The notes beneath the pieces are model-generated. The model was given only the letters and a program-made list of their open reading frames with translations. It was not told where the DNA came from and ran no database searches. From contig JAREIK010003088.1 of NCBI GenBank assembly GCA_029783825.1, positions 860,084-924,083 on the forward strand: a DNA stretch of 64,000 nt. Direction: 5' to 3'. Below, one piece after another: positions 26,201-41,100 of this stretch. Numbering within the stretch: the first letter of the stretch is position 1; each line of letters starts with the position of its first letter. This DNA comes from Sapria himalayana. Taxonomy: Eukaryota; Streptophyta; Magnoliopsida; Malpighiales; Rafflesiaceae. The position numbers were made by a program, and so were the translations under genes.

Positions 26201-29200
26201 TACAATGAAATATGTATGAGTGTGTTGTAACACATTACTCATTTAGCAAATACTTGTTAGTTTTATTATTTACAAATTTGAATATCAAACACAAAATTTT
26301 AATATTATATAGATATAATTTCAACAATGTTAGTCATCATGATTAATTTTTTTAAAACTTATTCATACAGATTGTATGCAATACACATGACTCTCACTTA
26401 GTGTAAGATTTGAGAGAAATTAATATCTCAATAATATTATTTCTTAAAATTAGAGAGGCTATATTTGATGAAATTTGAACTTAATACCTATTGTATTTAG
26501 ACAAAAATATTTATTATTGTATCATTGCTCAACTGCTCAGGACTTTCTATTTGTATAGTATTTCTGACTTAAGGACAAGTACGGCCTTTGTGACTTTTCT
26601 TTTTGACACCAGGCGAAAGGCGATAAAGACCCGGGCATTAATAAGACTCACGAATAGCCAGTCTTCTAATACATGCATGTAATACAATAATTTTTTAAAT
26701 GATCAATAATCATACTATTATTTTTGTTTAAATAAATTGAGTTGAAGTTTTTGAGATTTAGTGTGTTGGTGTTTGTGTAATCCCCCAAATAATTTATATA
26801 AACTTATTAATTTATATAAAATATAAAATTCTTGTAATTTGTTAAATTAATTAGAAAAATGTATAGAAGATTGGATAATTTGTAATGAGGGTGATATTGA
26901 TTTGGAACTAATTTATACATTTAAATTAATAATATTAAAATCTCATATTATATCAAAAATTTTATTTGATTAATTTTCTTTAATTATTATCACATATATA
27001 TATATATTATATTGTTATTATTTAAAGAATTATTAAAAGTAATAGTAAAAGCATTATTTAATTTGTTATATCTATAAAAAGATTATTTTTAAGAAAATCA
27101 TTTGTGACTTCTATTGGGAGGATGAAATATTTGATGACAATTTAAGTTTTTTATGTTCAATTTGATTTAGTTTAATTAGTAATTATGCATGTGAAAGTAA
27201 TATTTTTTTGTTTAGTCTTTATATTTAATATGAAACATCATTGTTAATAATTATCTAAAGAATTTTATGTTAATATGATTTTACATAGTCAATCTCTTAT
27301 TTTGTTACATATGAAATATTTTTGTTATGAGCCAAAATTAAAATAAAATGTAATCTCCATATTAATAAAATATGTTCTAGGGGCCTTTATATAAAAATCT
27401 AGTTGGATTGATGCAACCCAAAAGTCAGGTGTTTTCATCCATATAGTAAAATAAAAACAAAAAATAAAATGCTATAAATTATAATTGCTATTCAAGTTGG
27501 TGCATAGAATTCTAATATGCTAAACTTGGAGAAAAGAAAGGTCACCTTAGGTATTTTCAAGGCTTTCATAAAATTGTTTGGTGGCTCTTTAGCTGCTATG
27601 TTGTCTGAACATAAATTATATTAATTATCTCATTTTGTGTCTTTTCCTTGAGTAAAAATTAGTTTGTTTCTATGTATTTTATTCATGGTGAAATATTTGA
27701 TTAAATGTTATATGTAGTGCTGTCTTGTTATATTAAAGAATAATGAGAGATCAAAGTGATATCCAATTTCTTTGAGTTTGTATCAAATTAAAATTATTTC
27801 GTAAATGACTATTATTATTGTTTTGAATTTTATTTTTGTATAGAATTTCAAAATAATTGTTAGTCTCTTATTTTTCTAACATACAAGATTGTCATAAAGA
27901 AATATATAAGAATCTTTTATATATTTTATCTTGTTGTAAGGTGGTGTCTATTTGAAATATGGATATTCGGCTAACTGTAAGTACTTATGATCAAGGAAGT
28001 ATGGATATGGTTCCTTATAGCTGAGTCCACATGTCGAATACGTGTACACGACACGAATACGTGTATGATACACCATGTGACATATTGTTGACCAATCAGT
28101 GTCTGATACGCCATGTGGCGTATCAGACGAATGTGTCGGATGTCGTATCCATGCCGACAACATCAAGTGGCCGACGTTCGACGATGTCGAGTGGCTGATG
28201 TCGCCAACGATGCCGAATGGCTGATTTTGTGGGGCAGCTGGTGTGGGCGGGATTCTTTGGGGAGGCAGGGGGCATGATTCTGTGGGGCGGCGAGGGGGGG
28301 CATGATTCTGTGGGCTGGGGGGCACGATTCTATAGGTTGGGGGGGTGCAATTTTGATAAAATAAAATAAAATAAATAAAATATTTTTATTTTATAAAATA
28401 AAAAAATATATTTTTTATAATATAAGATAATTATAAAATATTATTTTATAAAATAAGATAATTATAAATATTATATTACAAAATAAAATAAAATATCTTT
28501 AATTTATAAAATAAAAACTATCTTTATTTTATAAAATAAAATATTTTATTTTATTTTATATAATACCTAATATTTATAAAGAAAATAATTTTTATTTTTA
28601 TTTTTTTATCGTGCTGTATTCTAGCCGTATCTGTATCCTAGTTTTTTAAAATGTACCGCGTCCTCTTATCCTGCCGTGTTGTATTTTTGTGTCCGTGTTT
28701 CTTAACTTATGATTATTAAAATAGATCTATGTCTAAGTGAACTTGTGATTGAATGTATTCATTTAGTTGAGTAATTTATAATTTATCCTCAATGATCTGA
28801 ACATTATTTATCCTCAATGATTGAATGTATTCATTTATTAAAATCATTATGCCACCAAAGATTTTCTAAAAAAGAAAAAAAATCCATAATATATCAATGT
28901 AAATTAAAGGAATATTATACTTGTGAAAGCTTTACAAATCAATATCTCAGTAATAACTTCAGGATATATCATATTTTTTGTAATCTTTAAATGTTGTTTG
29001 ATTGTGCTGATTGAAATCTAGGTAGTTTTTCTATATTTACATTCTCCTAATGATTATTATGAATAAATGTATTATATATATTAAATTGATGTGTCATTAA
29101 ATTGTGAGATGCTGCTAGTGAGATAAATATCTAAATGAAAATTATTTTGGTCATTTGAGAGAAAATATTTTTATAATACACAAAATATTTGAGAAAATTT

Positions 29201-32075
29201 TTTTTTACAAGTCTTGTTGGGTAAATAATTTTTCTTCTCTCAATATGATTATCACTTAAGAAATCATTTTGTGACCTATATTCTAGGCAAATATTTTATC
29301 ACCATTTCATTCATTAGCTCATAAAGTATGATCATCACTTGAGAAATTATGTTTGTCACTTTCAAATAACATGAATTATGAGTATTGTTATCATTGGCTA
29401 TGATAATATTTAAAGATGATCTATATATTCAAATCTATTTATATTTATAGTGAATATGTACACGTGGCTAACATCAAACCGTCTTATTGGTCTTCTTGAT
29501 ACTAGTTTCCATATATTATTGAAGTAGAGAACATCTATAACTTTTAACATGGGTTTATGTCATTTTGAATGAGACTGATTCATAAGTTTAATAGTATACG
29601 TTAATATTTTAGTACTATCAACTAAAGCAATGAAAGAAGAAAAGAAAGGGAGAAGGTGCCAGTACCACAAAACATATGAGATTGAATGGTGATTACAACA
29701 CATTCGTCTTTTCAAAAAGTTATTTGAAGATCAAAGTCAAATGAGCTATCTACATGATCATATGGCTTCTAGATAGGCGTATTTATAGTTTGAGCAGTCT
29801 TGGTGTTTTTATTTATTTATTTTTATTTAATTTTATTTATTTATTTTTATTTAATTTTATTTATTTATTATTTTTTGTTTTTCTTTTATTTTTTTATTAT
29901 TTATTTATTTTTATTTATTTTTATTTATTTTATTTATTTTTAATTTTATAATTTTATAATTATTTTATTATTTTATTTTTGTTTTATTTTTTGTTTTATT
30001 TTTTTTTGTTTTTATTTTATTTTTATTTATTTTTATTTTTATTTTATTTTTATTTTGTTTTACAATGAATTAATCATGATCTTATCCTGGTGTCTATTGT
30101 ACAGATAAAAATTAAATATAAAAAAATAAAATTATAATTGAGTTATCTGAAAATATAATTCATAAAAAATAGACTAATAAATTACTCTTGAATTAGCTGA
30201 ATATGTGAAAAACATAGGAACTCAAGTTTTAAAGGAAGTTTTTTCAAAGTTTTTTGATAGTTCAAACAAATAATAGAAGATGAAAAAATAAAATTATAAT
30301 TGAGGTGCTTGGAAATATAATTCATAAAAAATAGACCAATAAATTAATCATGAATAAGCTAAACATATAGAAAACACGAGTTAAGTTGAATATTGGCATA
30401 TAAACTGACTTTTGACATATTGTTGTTAGTTACCATAATATTCAAAAAATAAGAAGAAAAAAAAAACAATTAAAAGAGAATAGTGATATATAATATTAAG
30501 TTTTTGTACATGAGTCAATCCTTTAAAAGCTTAATGTAAAGAAATGACAAATGAGGCACAAGAGTTGTAATAATTTAAAGTCGGGAAAGGCTTATTGTTG
30601 CTTTGATTGAGAGGAAATTTGATATCATTCTTTAATAGGGGTCATGTGAAGACTTTATGAGAATATTTGAATGAATCTAATAGATTATGTATATCTATTA
30701 ATTATATGAGTTGCATTAAAGATAATTATCTTTAGTGATGCTCATATTTTTATCACGTGTGCACTGAATTGAGACTTTCTTGCTCTTGTCTCTGTCTTTA
30801 CTACAATTATATGCATAGTAAATATTTACTCTTAAATTAAAATTATGGTTTACCGATCCAAAATTTTGTTGTCGGGAAAAAATTACTCACTAAGCCAAAA
30901 TTAGGATTTCTCAATCTGAAATACTAATTGGATGAGAGCTGCTTGAAATACTATTGATATGCGAAACCCTAATTGGGTGAAATGTGCTTGAAATACTTTT
31001 TGCTCAAATATACTACTAAAAATGTGGCTTTCATTAGCAACATAATATTTTTTTGGTGCCTCATTGCACTTGTGACATCAATGTAGTGGGTGTGCTGTCC
31101 GTTGTACACATTAAGTGTGTGACGTTGACCATCTCATGCATATTGCTGTTACATTTAATATGATCACTCATAAACCTTAGGTTTTACACCCATAAGCTTC
31201 AAGATATGAAATCATGTAAAACTATAAACCAAAATTAGAATAAAATATAAATAATTTTTATTATAATGATGTGTATAATCAAATTCCTTATATAATATGT
31301 TTCTATTCATCATGCCAATAAATAAAAAAATAAAAACAAATATTGTAAACTACAATAATTTAATGATATTTTTTTAAATATTTGTCTAAGAATAAAATAT
31401 TTGATGGCAACTTAATTTTTGAGAATAAAAGATATTTTTTTCTCATATCTATTATGAGAATAAATTATTTGATGGACCTAATTTTGTTTATGTTCAATTT
31501 GAATTAATATAATTAGTAGTGAAAAATGTTAAAGAAATGTTAATTTGTTTAGCTAATATATTTCAAGGTGTAATATTTATAATATTTAGTTACATTATTG
31601 TGAATAGTTATGTAAAGAATCTTATGATAAGATGATTTTACATTACTACTCTCTTGTTTTGGTCCATATGAAATATGTAATTTAGGATTTTCTTTAGAAT
31701 TTATTGGGTGTCCTATATTTCATATCAAGTTAGCTAGTCATTATCTTATAAATTATTGATTGTATATGAAAATAGTTATTAAAGATAAATTAGATTAATA
31801 TTTATTTATATACAAATTTGATTAGCTAGGATGTAGTATATAATATTTTTATTGCATTGTTTGAAATATCTATTAACGTGTGTCACAACTAATTTTGATA
31901 CATAATATATATATATTTTTTAGAATATTTGTGTTGAATATATTTTTTTATTTTTTCTTTGTTATTTTTTTTATCTATTATTATTGAAGTTTAATTAATT
32001 TTTTTTCTTGATTTTTTTATTTTATTTGTTGTTTTTTCATTGTTTTGAATTACTTGACTTGTGAGTTATCCCAAA

Positions 32076-32120
<45 letters not shown>

Positions 32121-35100
32121 TCATGTATTCTAATTCTAATTTTTCATAATAATAAAATTCTATTTTTTTTAAAATTTTTCCTTTCTTTTCTTTTTCCTAA
32201 TGTCCAACCTAATCATAACCCTAATTGAACAAGGATTTAATATGATATCAGAGTGAGATTTTCATTGAGGTGGCGGCATCATGGTGGTGTCAGATAACAA
32301 CACTTCATCTTGTGGTGATGATTGTAATCACAAGTAGTTTGTAGAAGCGCAATCATATTGTAACCTTAAAACACCCACGTACATTGGGTATTTTGGTTCT
32401 CTTAGTTATTTCATGGCAATTAGACTTTTGGCTATATGTTTTTTGCTGTTGCAAAAGGTTGTTAAGGGTATGGCAATGGATCTCATGGTGGCCAACATGA
32501 TAGCAAGGGTGCAAAATTTTTCATTAGGTTATGTTGGCTGTGATGTTAAGGTTGAGGAGCCTATCTTAGTTAGATGTGATGTTAAGGTTTTGAGAACTAA
32601 TAATATTTTAGAATATATTTATTATTAGTTATCTTGTTTAATTAAAGAGCTTGAGCTAATTTATCTGGCATCCTGTACTAACTAATGCATAGAATGAGAT
32701 AAGGAAGATGAATAATTAGCATATAATTGAAATAACTAGGATGTTCCTGCTTCATAAGAGTTTACCTTGACATTTTTGGTGAGAAAAATTTTTAATCACT
32801 AACTACCTAACTAATCAAATATTATTTTTTATTTTCTCAAGCCGTATCTCATATTTTATATGCTCAAGTGAGATATTTTTTTATATTCTACCCAAAATTT
32901 ATATATATATTTGTTTATTTCAAGATCTTTTTTTGGCAAGAAAAGATGACTGCATGTGTCATTTAGTGCACACTCATTGGGTATTCTAGTATTCAGATGT
33001 GATATTGATACATATGTTATATACTAGAGACTATGAGTCACTATGAGTGTGAATGTGAAATTTTTTGAGGGTAATTCTTTAACGGACTTGATCTAATATA
33101 ATGTACTATTAGATACTATAATGGTAGAGGTATACTCATTCTTCTGTCCAATTATCATTCCTTATAGAGAAGGAAATGAGATTGATTTAATATAATGTTA
33201 TTCACTTAAAATTTCATATCCATCGAGCCACTTAAATGTGCTGCATATGTGTGTGTGTGTGTTTAATATGTTGTGATAATGTTATAGAGAAGGAGAATAG
33301 TGACATCTCTTATAAGATTATATGACAAGGATTGGAGCCTAATTGAATATCCTAATGGACACGAGGTTTAAATCTCTTCAAGAGAAGGAAATGAGATAAG
33401 GAGAGTTGATGATCCTAACTAAACATTAATTATCTTGTGTATTTTTTTATTTTTGTTTTGATATTACTTATTTTATTTTTTTTTCTTCTCTTGATAGTTG
33501 TAGGATCTCATAAATTTTATTTGAGGTGCCTAGTCATTTAAGATGATGATATATTATATTAGAAGAATTCAATGCGATTATATCTAATCATATGTGGAAA
33601 CTCATTTTGAAATTGTTAGGTAAACTAATAGTGAGATGTAAATAAGTATATGCAATTAAGAGAATATTTGTAAGAAATATCAATCAACTCAAGAAAAGAT
33701 TGATATAGAGCAATTTTAAAAATTATTATGTTAACTATTGAGATCTTTTCTCTCATGTTATCAAAATAATTATAGATTGCTATTTTCTATTTTAGCTTTG
33801 TATAAGTGGATTATGAATCAGTTAGATGTAAGGAATAAATTCCTATATGGTGATCATGAAAAATAATATTTATGTAGTAGTCATTTGAATTCATTGTTTA
33901 CGAGTGCTAAATTATGATGTGTAGATTGTGAAATATCTTGTATAATTTGTATCAATCTTCTAGGGCATGATTTTTGATTTAACACGTGTTCTATATTATT
34001 CTTAATTTTTTTTGAAGTAGATGAAGAGTTAAATATATGATATTAATTGTATATATTGATTATATATTGTATGAGATATTTTAATTGAAATTATTTTTAT
34101 ATACTATTTTGTACAAAAAATTTACAACGTATGAAATATTTTTTTAACACTGATGTTGAATACTCAGAATGTATGATATTTCTTTTTTAAGTGAGATATG
34201 TTTTTCATATTTTGTTTGATCTCAATATGTTGGGATGTGTATTTATTGGCTCACCATTTGATTCAAAATATAAACTTATTTATAGATTTTGATTCGTCAG
34301 TTGATTTTATTATATATATGTGGATTGCTAGAAATTTAAATTATCTAATAGTGATTTAGTCATATGTTATTTATGTTGTTCATATAGTGAGTCATTTGTG
34401 AAAATTTTCTAGACAGATTCACATAGACGGATTGCTTATGATTCTTATGAATGTGAAGAAAGATTTAGAAGGTGAGATTATGTTTAGAGATAAACATAAT
34501 TAGATATATAAATATATTTAAATTTTAAATGGGCCCTTATGATTACTGGTAGAAGATCAATGTCTTATTTTTGTATTCTTTTTGCAGGTAATCTTATCTT
34601 TTAAAAATGAAATAAATAACTAATTATTTTAATAGGAGTGAATTGAGGCAATAGTGACATTGACTACAATATAATTGATATTTGTCCCAATGATATTTGT
34701 CCCAAATTTCTATCTCTTATCTGAAATGACATTGACTACAATAGAAAAAATAAATCCTAATACTACGTTCGATATCAGAGGAGTCAGTATATCCTGTACC
34801 ATCTTAGTATGAGATATGTAAACTCATATGATTTCAACTATTATAAAATATTAATATTCTTATTATTGTTATATGATATAATTGAGCAGTAATTGATATC
34901 TAAGTATTAAGACAATTCACTCCTATTTGATGGTTCACCCTATTATATTCTTATTATTGGAGAATCATCTCTGAATTTGATGTTTATGTTTGTACTCGGA
35001 GCATGACTTGTAACTACTACTATATCTAGTGTCATAGTATGTAAATAATCTAATTAACTTTTTGTGAATTAATCCTTCATATTAGTATTTTTAGTTCATG

Positions 35101-38100
35101 TACGAGGATATGTATGACAACATATTCTCTATCCCTTTCTCCTTGACATTAGTATTCATGTAGATAGCCATACAATAAAGAGTTGGAACAGTAAACTATT
35201 ACTTTAAGTAATTGGTTTTCATCTCAACAATAATGTTACTAAATTTTGGATCATCTCTAACATTTCTAAATATGTCATTAATGTTATAATATGCTCTCGA
35301 ATGTATTGAAAGTAGTGAGTATAAATTGACAAATACATGTTCATTTTGTTATAAAAAAATTTTTAGAATCTTAATGAAATTTTTTTATTTCAGTCTATGT
35401 CATTAACAATAAGTTCGTCACTCTTATTATTGATATAGTTGGATATGATATGTTTGTATTCAATATATGACTCCAACAAGAGGCAAGTGTAATTTCAACC
35501 GTGTCTTATATTCATTTGGATTTTGATAGAATATCAAATTACTATTATTTGCTAGGTGTCCGAAGATATTTTAGTAAATTATGTATTTTTTCTAAAGCGG
35601 GAGAAATAATTTTCATTCTTGCTTGTACTATCAGTTTAATGATGTGATATTTTTATTTAACTTGAAAAATCTTTTTTAATAGCTCATCTCTAATTGTTCT
35701 AACAAAAATATTAATAGCTACTCCATTATTAGATACGTTATCAAATATAATATTAAATATTTTATTTTGAATATTATATTCTCTAAAGATTCTCATCATG
35801 TGCTCAATTATAATTAGATAATAATGAGAATGAATAATCTTTAAAAAGTATAATATCTTTTTATTAAGTGTTCATTTAGAATATATATAGTGAGTGATGA
35901 AATATACAAAAGATGTATCATTATCACTAATCAAGATATCAGATGTCACGTACACTATATTACTATATTGACTAAATTCATTAGATATTGTTTATTTTTT
36001 TAACTTATAATATTTAAATATGTTATTCTTACATATGAATATAATAATTTTATAATATGCAGAATGAAAATAGGTTTGCATGGTACCGACTACTATATGA
36101 AAAGTGTCAACATAGAAGCTGAACTAGATCCAGCCTTAAAGACCTCAACGCTCAGTTTGGTTTGCTCATGATCTAATGCATCATGTTTTTTGGTGCAATG
36201 ATTGACATGTCCTTTTAGGTGCCTACTCCTCCACGTACTTCTATATATTTATATTTTTTATAAAATTTATTGCTTATTTTTATTGATATTCTTAGTATTT
36301 TTATTTTATACCATGTTAAAGTGAGTTCAAATTATAGATATTTTAGTTTTTTATTTTTTAATTTGTTTGAGTATAGGTTGAGGTCATGGAAGGAAACATG
36401 ATTTCGGTCTCGGATCTTTTGTAGGGTTATCACTATTTGCCATTTTCAATTTTTTTTAGTTTATGAATCATATTCAAATTTCTAAATTAAAAATTAATTG
36501 ATATTAATAAAATTTAAAAACTAAATAAAAAGTAAAAAACAATACCCGATTAGCGACTTAATGTTAGGCATGTTTATGGATATGTGAGAAAAAGTCATAG
36601 CTTGTACTGCACTTGGTTTTTTTGCCGTTCATATTCATGGTCCATATTTTTTAAGCTTTACAAAAGAATTGAGACCGAGGAGAGAGATGAAAGAGAGAGA
36701 TGAGAGTGTGAGAGTGAGAGAGAAGAGAGATTTGAATTTGATTTGAATGAAAAAAAATTAATATCTCAAATCCTATTTATAAAGATTTTTTTTTAAAAAT
36801 AATATATATTCTTTTAATTTTTTAATGTTTTTTATTATTTAAATAGGGCAAAAATTTGACAACTGTTAGATCTTTTGCCCTAGGGGACTGACTGTGCTTT
36901 TGGTCCACATAGCTAGGTCGCGCATGGCTTGTCACGAGGTATGGCATCATTTGGCCTAGCATGGCATGTGCCTTGCCTCTGGCTGTCCAACCTACTTGCC
37001 GCCGCTACTTCAAGGTCACTATGAACTATAATTTTTTTTACATGTAACTGATGTATTACATATCAATGAGATGCTGTCATTGAAATAATATTATATATGA
37101 AAATTATATTGTCAACTGGAGAGAAAATATTTTAATAATATATACCAAATGAGTGAATGACCGAGGGAATTTTTTTTGCAACAAGCCTCACGTTAAGCAT
37201 AAGATGATATACCTTTTCATCCGGATCTATCATTGGAGTGAACATCTATCGGTACTTAATAATAATACATATTTTCTATCTCTTCCTAAATGGTCATATG
37301 TTATTTTGGGAGAGATAATACCTTAGAATGAAATGTGAATGTATTAGTATTACCAAAAAAATATTAAAAGAAATAAAATAAGGAATAAAACATTATTAAT
37401 ATAATACTTGTAAATTAAATTGTTGAATTTATCTTTTTTATTTTTTTCCGAGATTAATTGAAAGATTACGATCTGAGTTTGACTGCATGATCATCTAGTT
37501 TTTCTAGAGACTCTCATAACTCATCTTCTTTGAATATAACGTGTATATTCTAATCTAGTATGGACTGTAAGGCCTAAATTATCAAGTATCGTAATCTCTA
37601 ATTTATCATGAATCAAGATTTTAGTAGATTAGTGGACTACTAGGTCATCAATATTTAAGTGAGCTTTTTTCTCATGGAAAGTCTCATTTTCTTAAGAATT
37701 AGCTTGATCTATATCTACTTGTACATATTATTATTTTATAGGAGTGTAATCATACTGTGAACCAAGTTCAAATGTAATTGAAGATGGACTTTTTCTACCA
37801 ACCGAAGACCTTGTGGGACTATATGGGAGTAAGCAAAAGTAATTGTTTTAGATGTATCTTCTAGTTTTTTGTTTTTTGTTTTTTTTTTGTCTATTTTTTG
37901 ATATTAAAGTAATCCAAATTGTGTAGACTTGATGGAGGTAATAACAACTCTAATGTGTGTGTTTTTTTTTTGATATTAGTATCTGAGTAACTAAAATTGA
38001 CACATCCCAAAGTATTAGGTGACATCTTTTCTAGACATGATGAGAGATTGTGTAGAATGCAACTCCTCCTGGAAATTCTATGAGATATACTAAATATTCT

Positions 38101-41100
38101 TTTTTTAGAATGTAAAATTCAAAGGGATATAATGAGAAAAGACATAAATAACATCCAATTAGTATGATAGTGTATGATTAATATTGAATCTCTTTGAAAA
38201 ATACTTTGGAACGCTCCTATTAATGATAAGTTTTTGAGGTATCTTATTCTTCTTTTTTGCAATCTTATTTTTAAGAGCATATTAACACATCAAGTATAAA
38301 GTATAATAATGTGAGCATACATTAATTGGGAAAGATATCTGACATTTATTGACATGCATTATTATTCATAATTTTTTTAATATTTTTACTAAATTAGTTT
38401 TGTATTCATTAATGCAATGACTAGAAAAAAAAAATAATTCACCTAAAATAAAAAGAACTAATCAAGTATATTATGTATAATAGTTAGTAAATATGAGAAA
38501 ATATTTTAATTTTTTTTGGGTTTTATTTTTATCAAGTTATTTATTATATTTTTATCAAGTATATTATGTATAGATCATTCTACTCAATCATAAAGGAGAT
38601 CTTATTCAATGTTTTTGAACTTGTAAATAAAAATCAATAGAAGAGAAAAGAAATTCAAAATTAAATTACTTGAAAAGATGATCCACATAAAAGATATTAA
38701 TAAGATAACAATGAATAATTAAAATGCACGAAATAAATATATGATTATTTAAAAGGCTATCATAAATAGTTATTTTTCAAGACTTGTCATTTTACTACTA
38801 CAATATTCAATGAGTAAGTAAAGAAAATAGTAAAAAAAATGATTAGGTATGTTTTGACCATTGGCTCATGAATTGGTTACCCAAAAGTGTGAGAACCCTT
38901 AGATAATTAATTTATCTCTATCAAAAATTTGTAGCATTCTTGATTTTCTCTCTGTAAATAACTATCAATATGTATCTCTGATATATCATTTATTCCTATA
39001 ATATATATATTGTTGGAAGAAATTTTTAGTTTTACCTACTAATACCATATTATTGCTTTCTCAATTGACCAAAATAGTATTTTGGTGTCGCACGTAAATT
39101 CTTTGACACCAACAATGAATTGGTATCACTCAAATATACTATTCTAAAGATTTATTTTTTTTCCTTGCATGCCTATTGTGGATGGAGTGTTTGTCCGTGT
39201 GCCTACACGGTCATGGTGTGGGCGTGCCTAGGTTTTGGTGTGTCTATTGTGCAAACTTCAATGCAATTTTTTATACATTGAGCATTTTCTATGTATTTGA
39301 TGTGGGGGTTTTCTATGTAGCTTTTTACATTTTGTGCACCTAAAAAGTATCCTTCTTGAATTGTTACGCAGAATCCTAGGATTTGATTCATGTACTAAGG
39401 TTTTAGCTCTAATAACATGTAGAAAATCAAGTCATAAATTCTCTGAACTGTAAATAAAAAACTCAATTCAATAAAATATATAAGGGTGTGTCCTTATATA
39501 ATGAGCAAAATGGATCGAGACAATTTACACATGGGGTTCTCCAATTCATAATGAAACATAAACAAACAAAAGAAAAAAAATAATATTGTAATCTAACACA
39601 GCTACAACTTTCATTTAACGTTAGTTTGGTTGGTTTGTACATTGATGGAGCCTCTTTCCTATCTCTAACAGTGATTATAAGGTGACCCAAAGTCAAGGGA
39701 CGTCTCTAAATATTGGGTAATTGTGCTTCCACGGTAGTGCGATTAAGATACAAAAACAACAAAAACACAGAAAATAATCAATATATATCCCAATCCAGCA
39801 AGTATTCACGACAGAATCAAAAAAATGAGAAATTGACACCGAGAATAACGTGGTTCGCTAGTCGCTCAGTATGACTAGCTACATTCACCAGAAAATACTT
39901 ATGCGTTACAGATTAAAATCATATAGAAACGTCTTACAACATGCAGCACACATAACAGTCGTGAAAAATCACGCAGAGAGAAGAGAGAGAGATGATGAAT
40001 AGTTCCACGGGTTCAAAAATAACCACCCGAAAATAAAATTACAGAACATTTTATATTAAAAAAAATATCTTGGTTCATTTAACCGGAGCGGGTTGGATCA
40101 TGGAACGAGTCAGGCTCTGTTCCAAAAATTTCGGCCCGCTGACTGGCCAGCTGGACCTTGATTATTGTGCTACTGTTGCATTCCCGGCCTTTTTTATATT
40201 TTTTTTCCAGCACTTACATGAAAATATTAAAAATAGAAAAATATTTTGTTATATAAACAGATTATTAAATAAAAAAATAATTTACATATACAGCACTAAA
40301 AAAGTTCCTCACTTTTTCTAGATATGTCTCCATTGGAAATGGATGTCACCTATAACAAATTAATTAATGTAACTTTTTTTTATTTTTTATTTTTTATTTA
40401 AAATTACACCATGCTCTCAATAATATCAAGATTATGATTTGATGATAAATTTTAATTGATTTGTCATATTAGTGTCTGTATTTAAATCAACTTATCCTTC
40501 AATTCAAGGAGAGTTAAATTTGCCCATTAGTAATAGCTTGCCCTCTGGCCTGCACATTTAACTTTTTTCAAACCATACATTATTCTAATCTTCGCCAATT
40601 GAAACCTCTCCTAGGTTGGGTTGACATTCTGGAGAGTTGGGCTTGCAAATGTGGCTAAAACTTCCTGTAACATCTTGACCATAGCTACTCTGTCCAGTGT
40701 TTTAGCCAGGGGTTGGTTTTGCATGTTTTTTTTTTTTTTAAAATTCTTCTTGAAACTCGCATAGATTTCTCACCATATTGTTGTTTTGGGATATTTTTGG
40801 TGATACAGCGTAGTTCTTCCAAGAGAAATCAGACATTAAGACAGAAGAGGAAGCTCTCAGATTCAGATAAGCGTGATATGTTTCCTCAAAATGATGGCCG
40901 GCACCCAGATCAAAGCTTCTTGGTTAAGACTGCTCCTGATCTCATGGGAAGAATATTTCATCACTTTGCTCCATTACCTCCTACAACTAGAAATAGATGT
41001 CTGAAACCCATGCCCGTTCTCAATTCAAGTTTGGACTCTCAGTGTGGGGTTAATAGCACAGATTCGAAGCATACTTCTGCAATGGGTTCATGCTCAACAT

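Noticed and set aside
40070..40321. 83-residue frame MVHLTGAGWIME...
   Set aside because: It falls inside a solo LTR bounded by CTAAA duplications.
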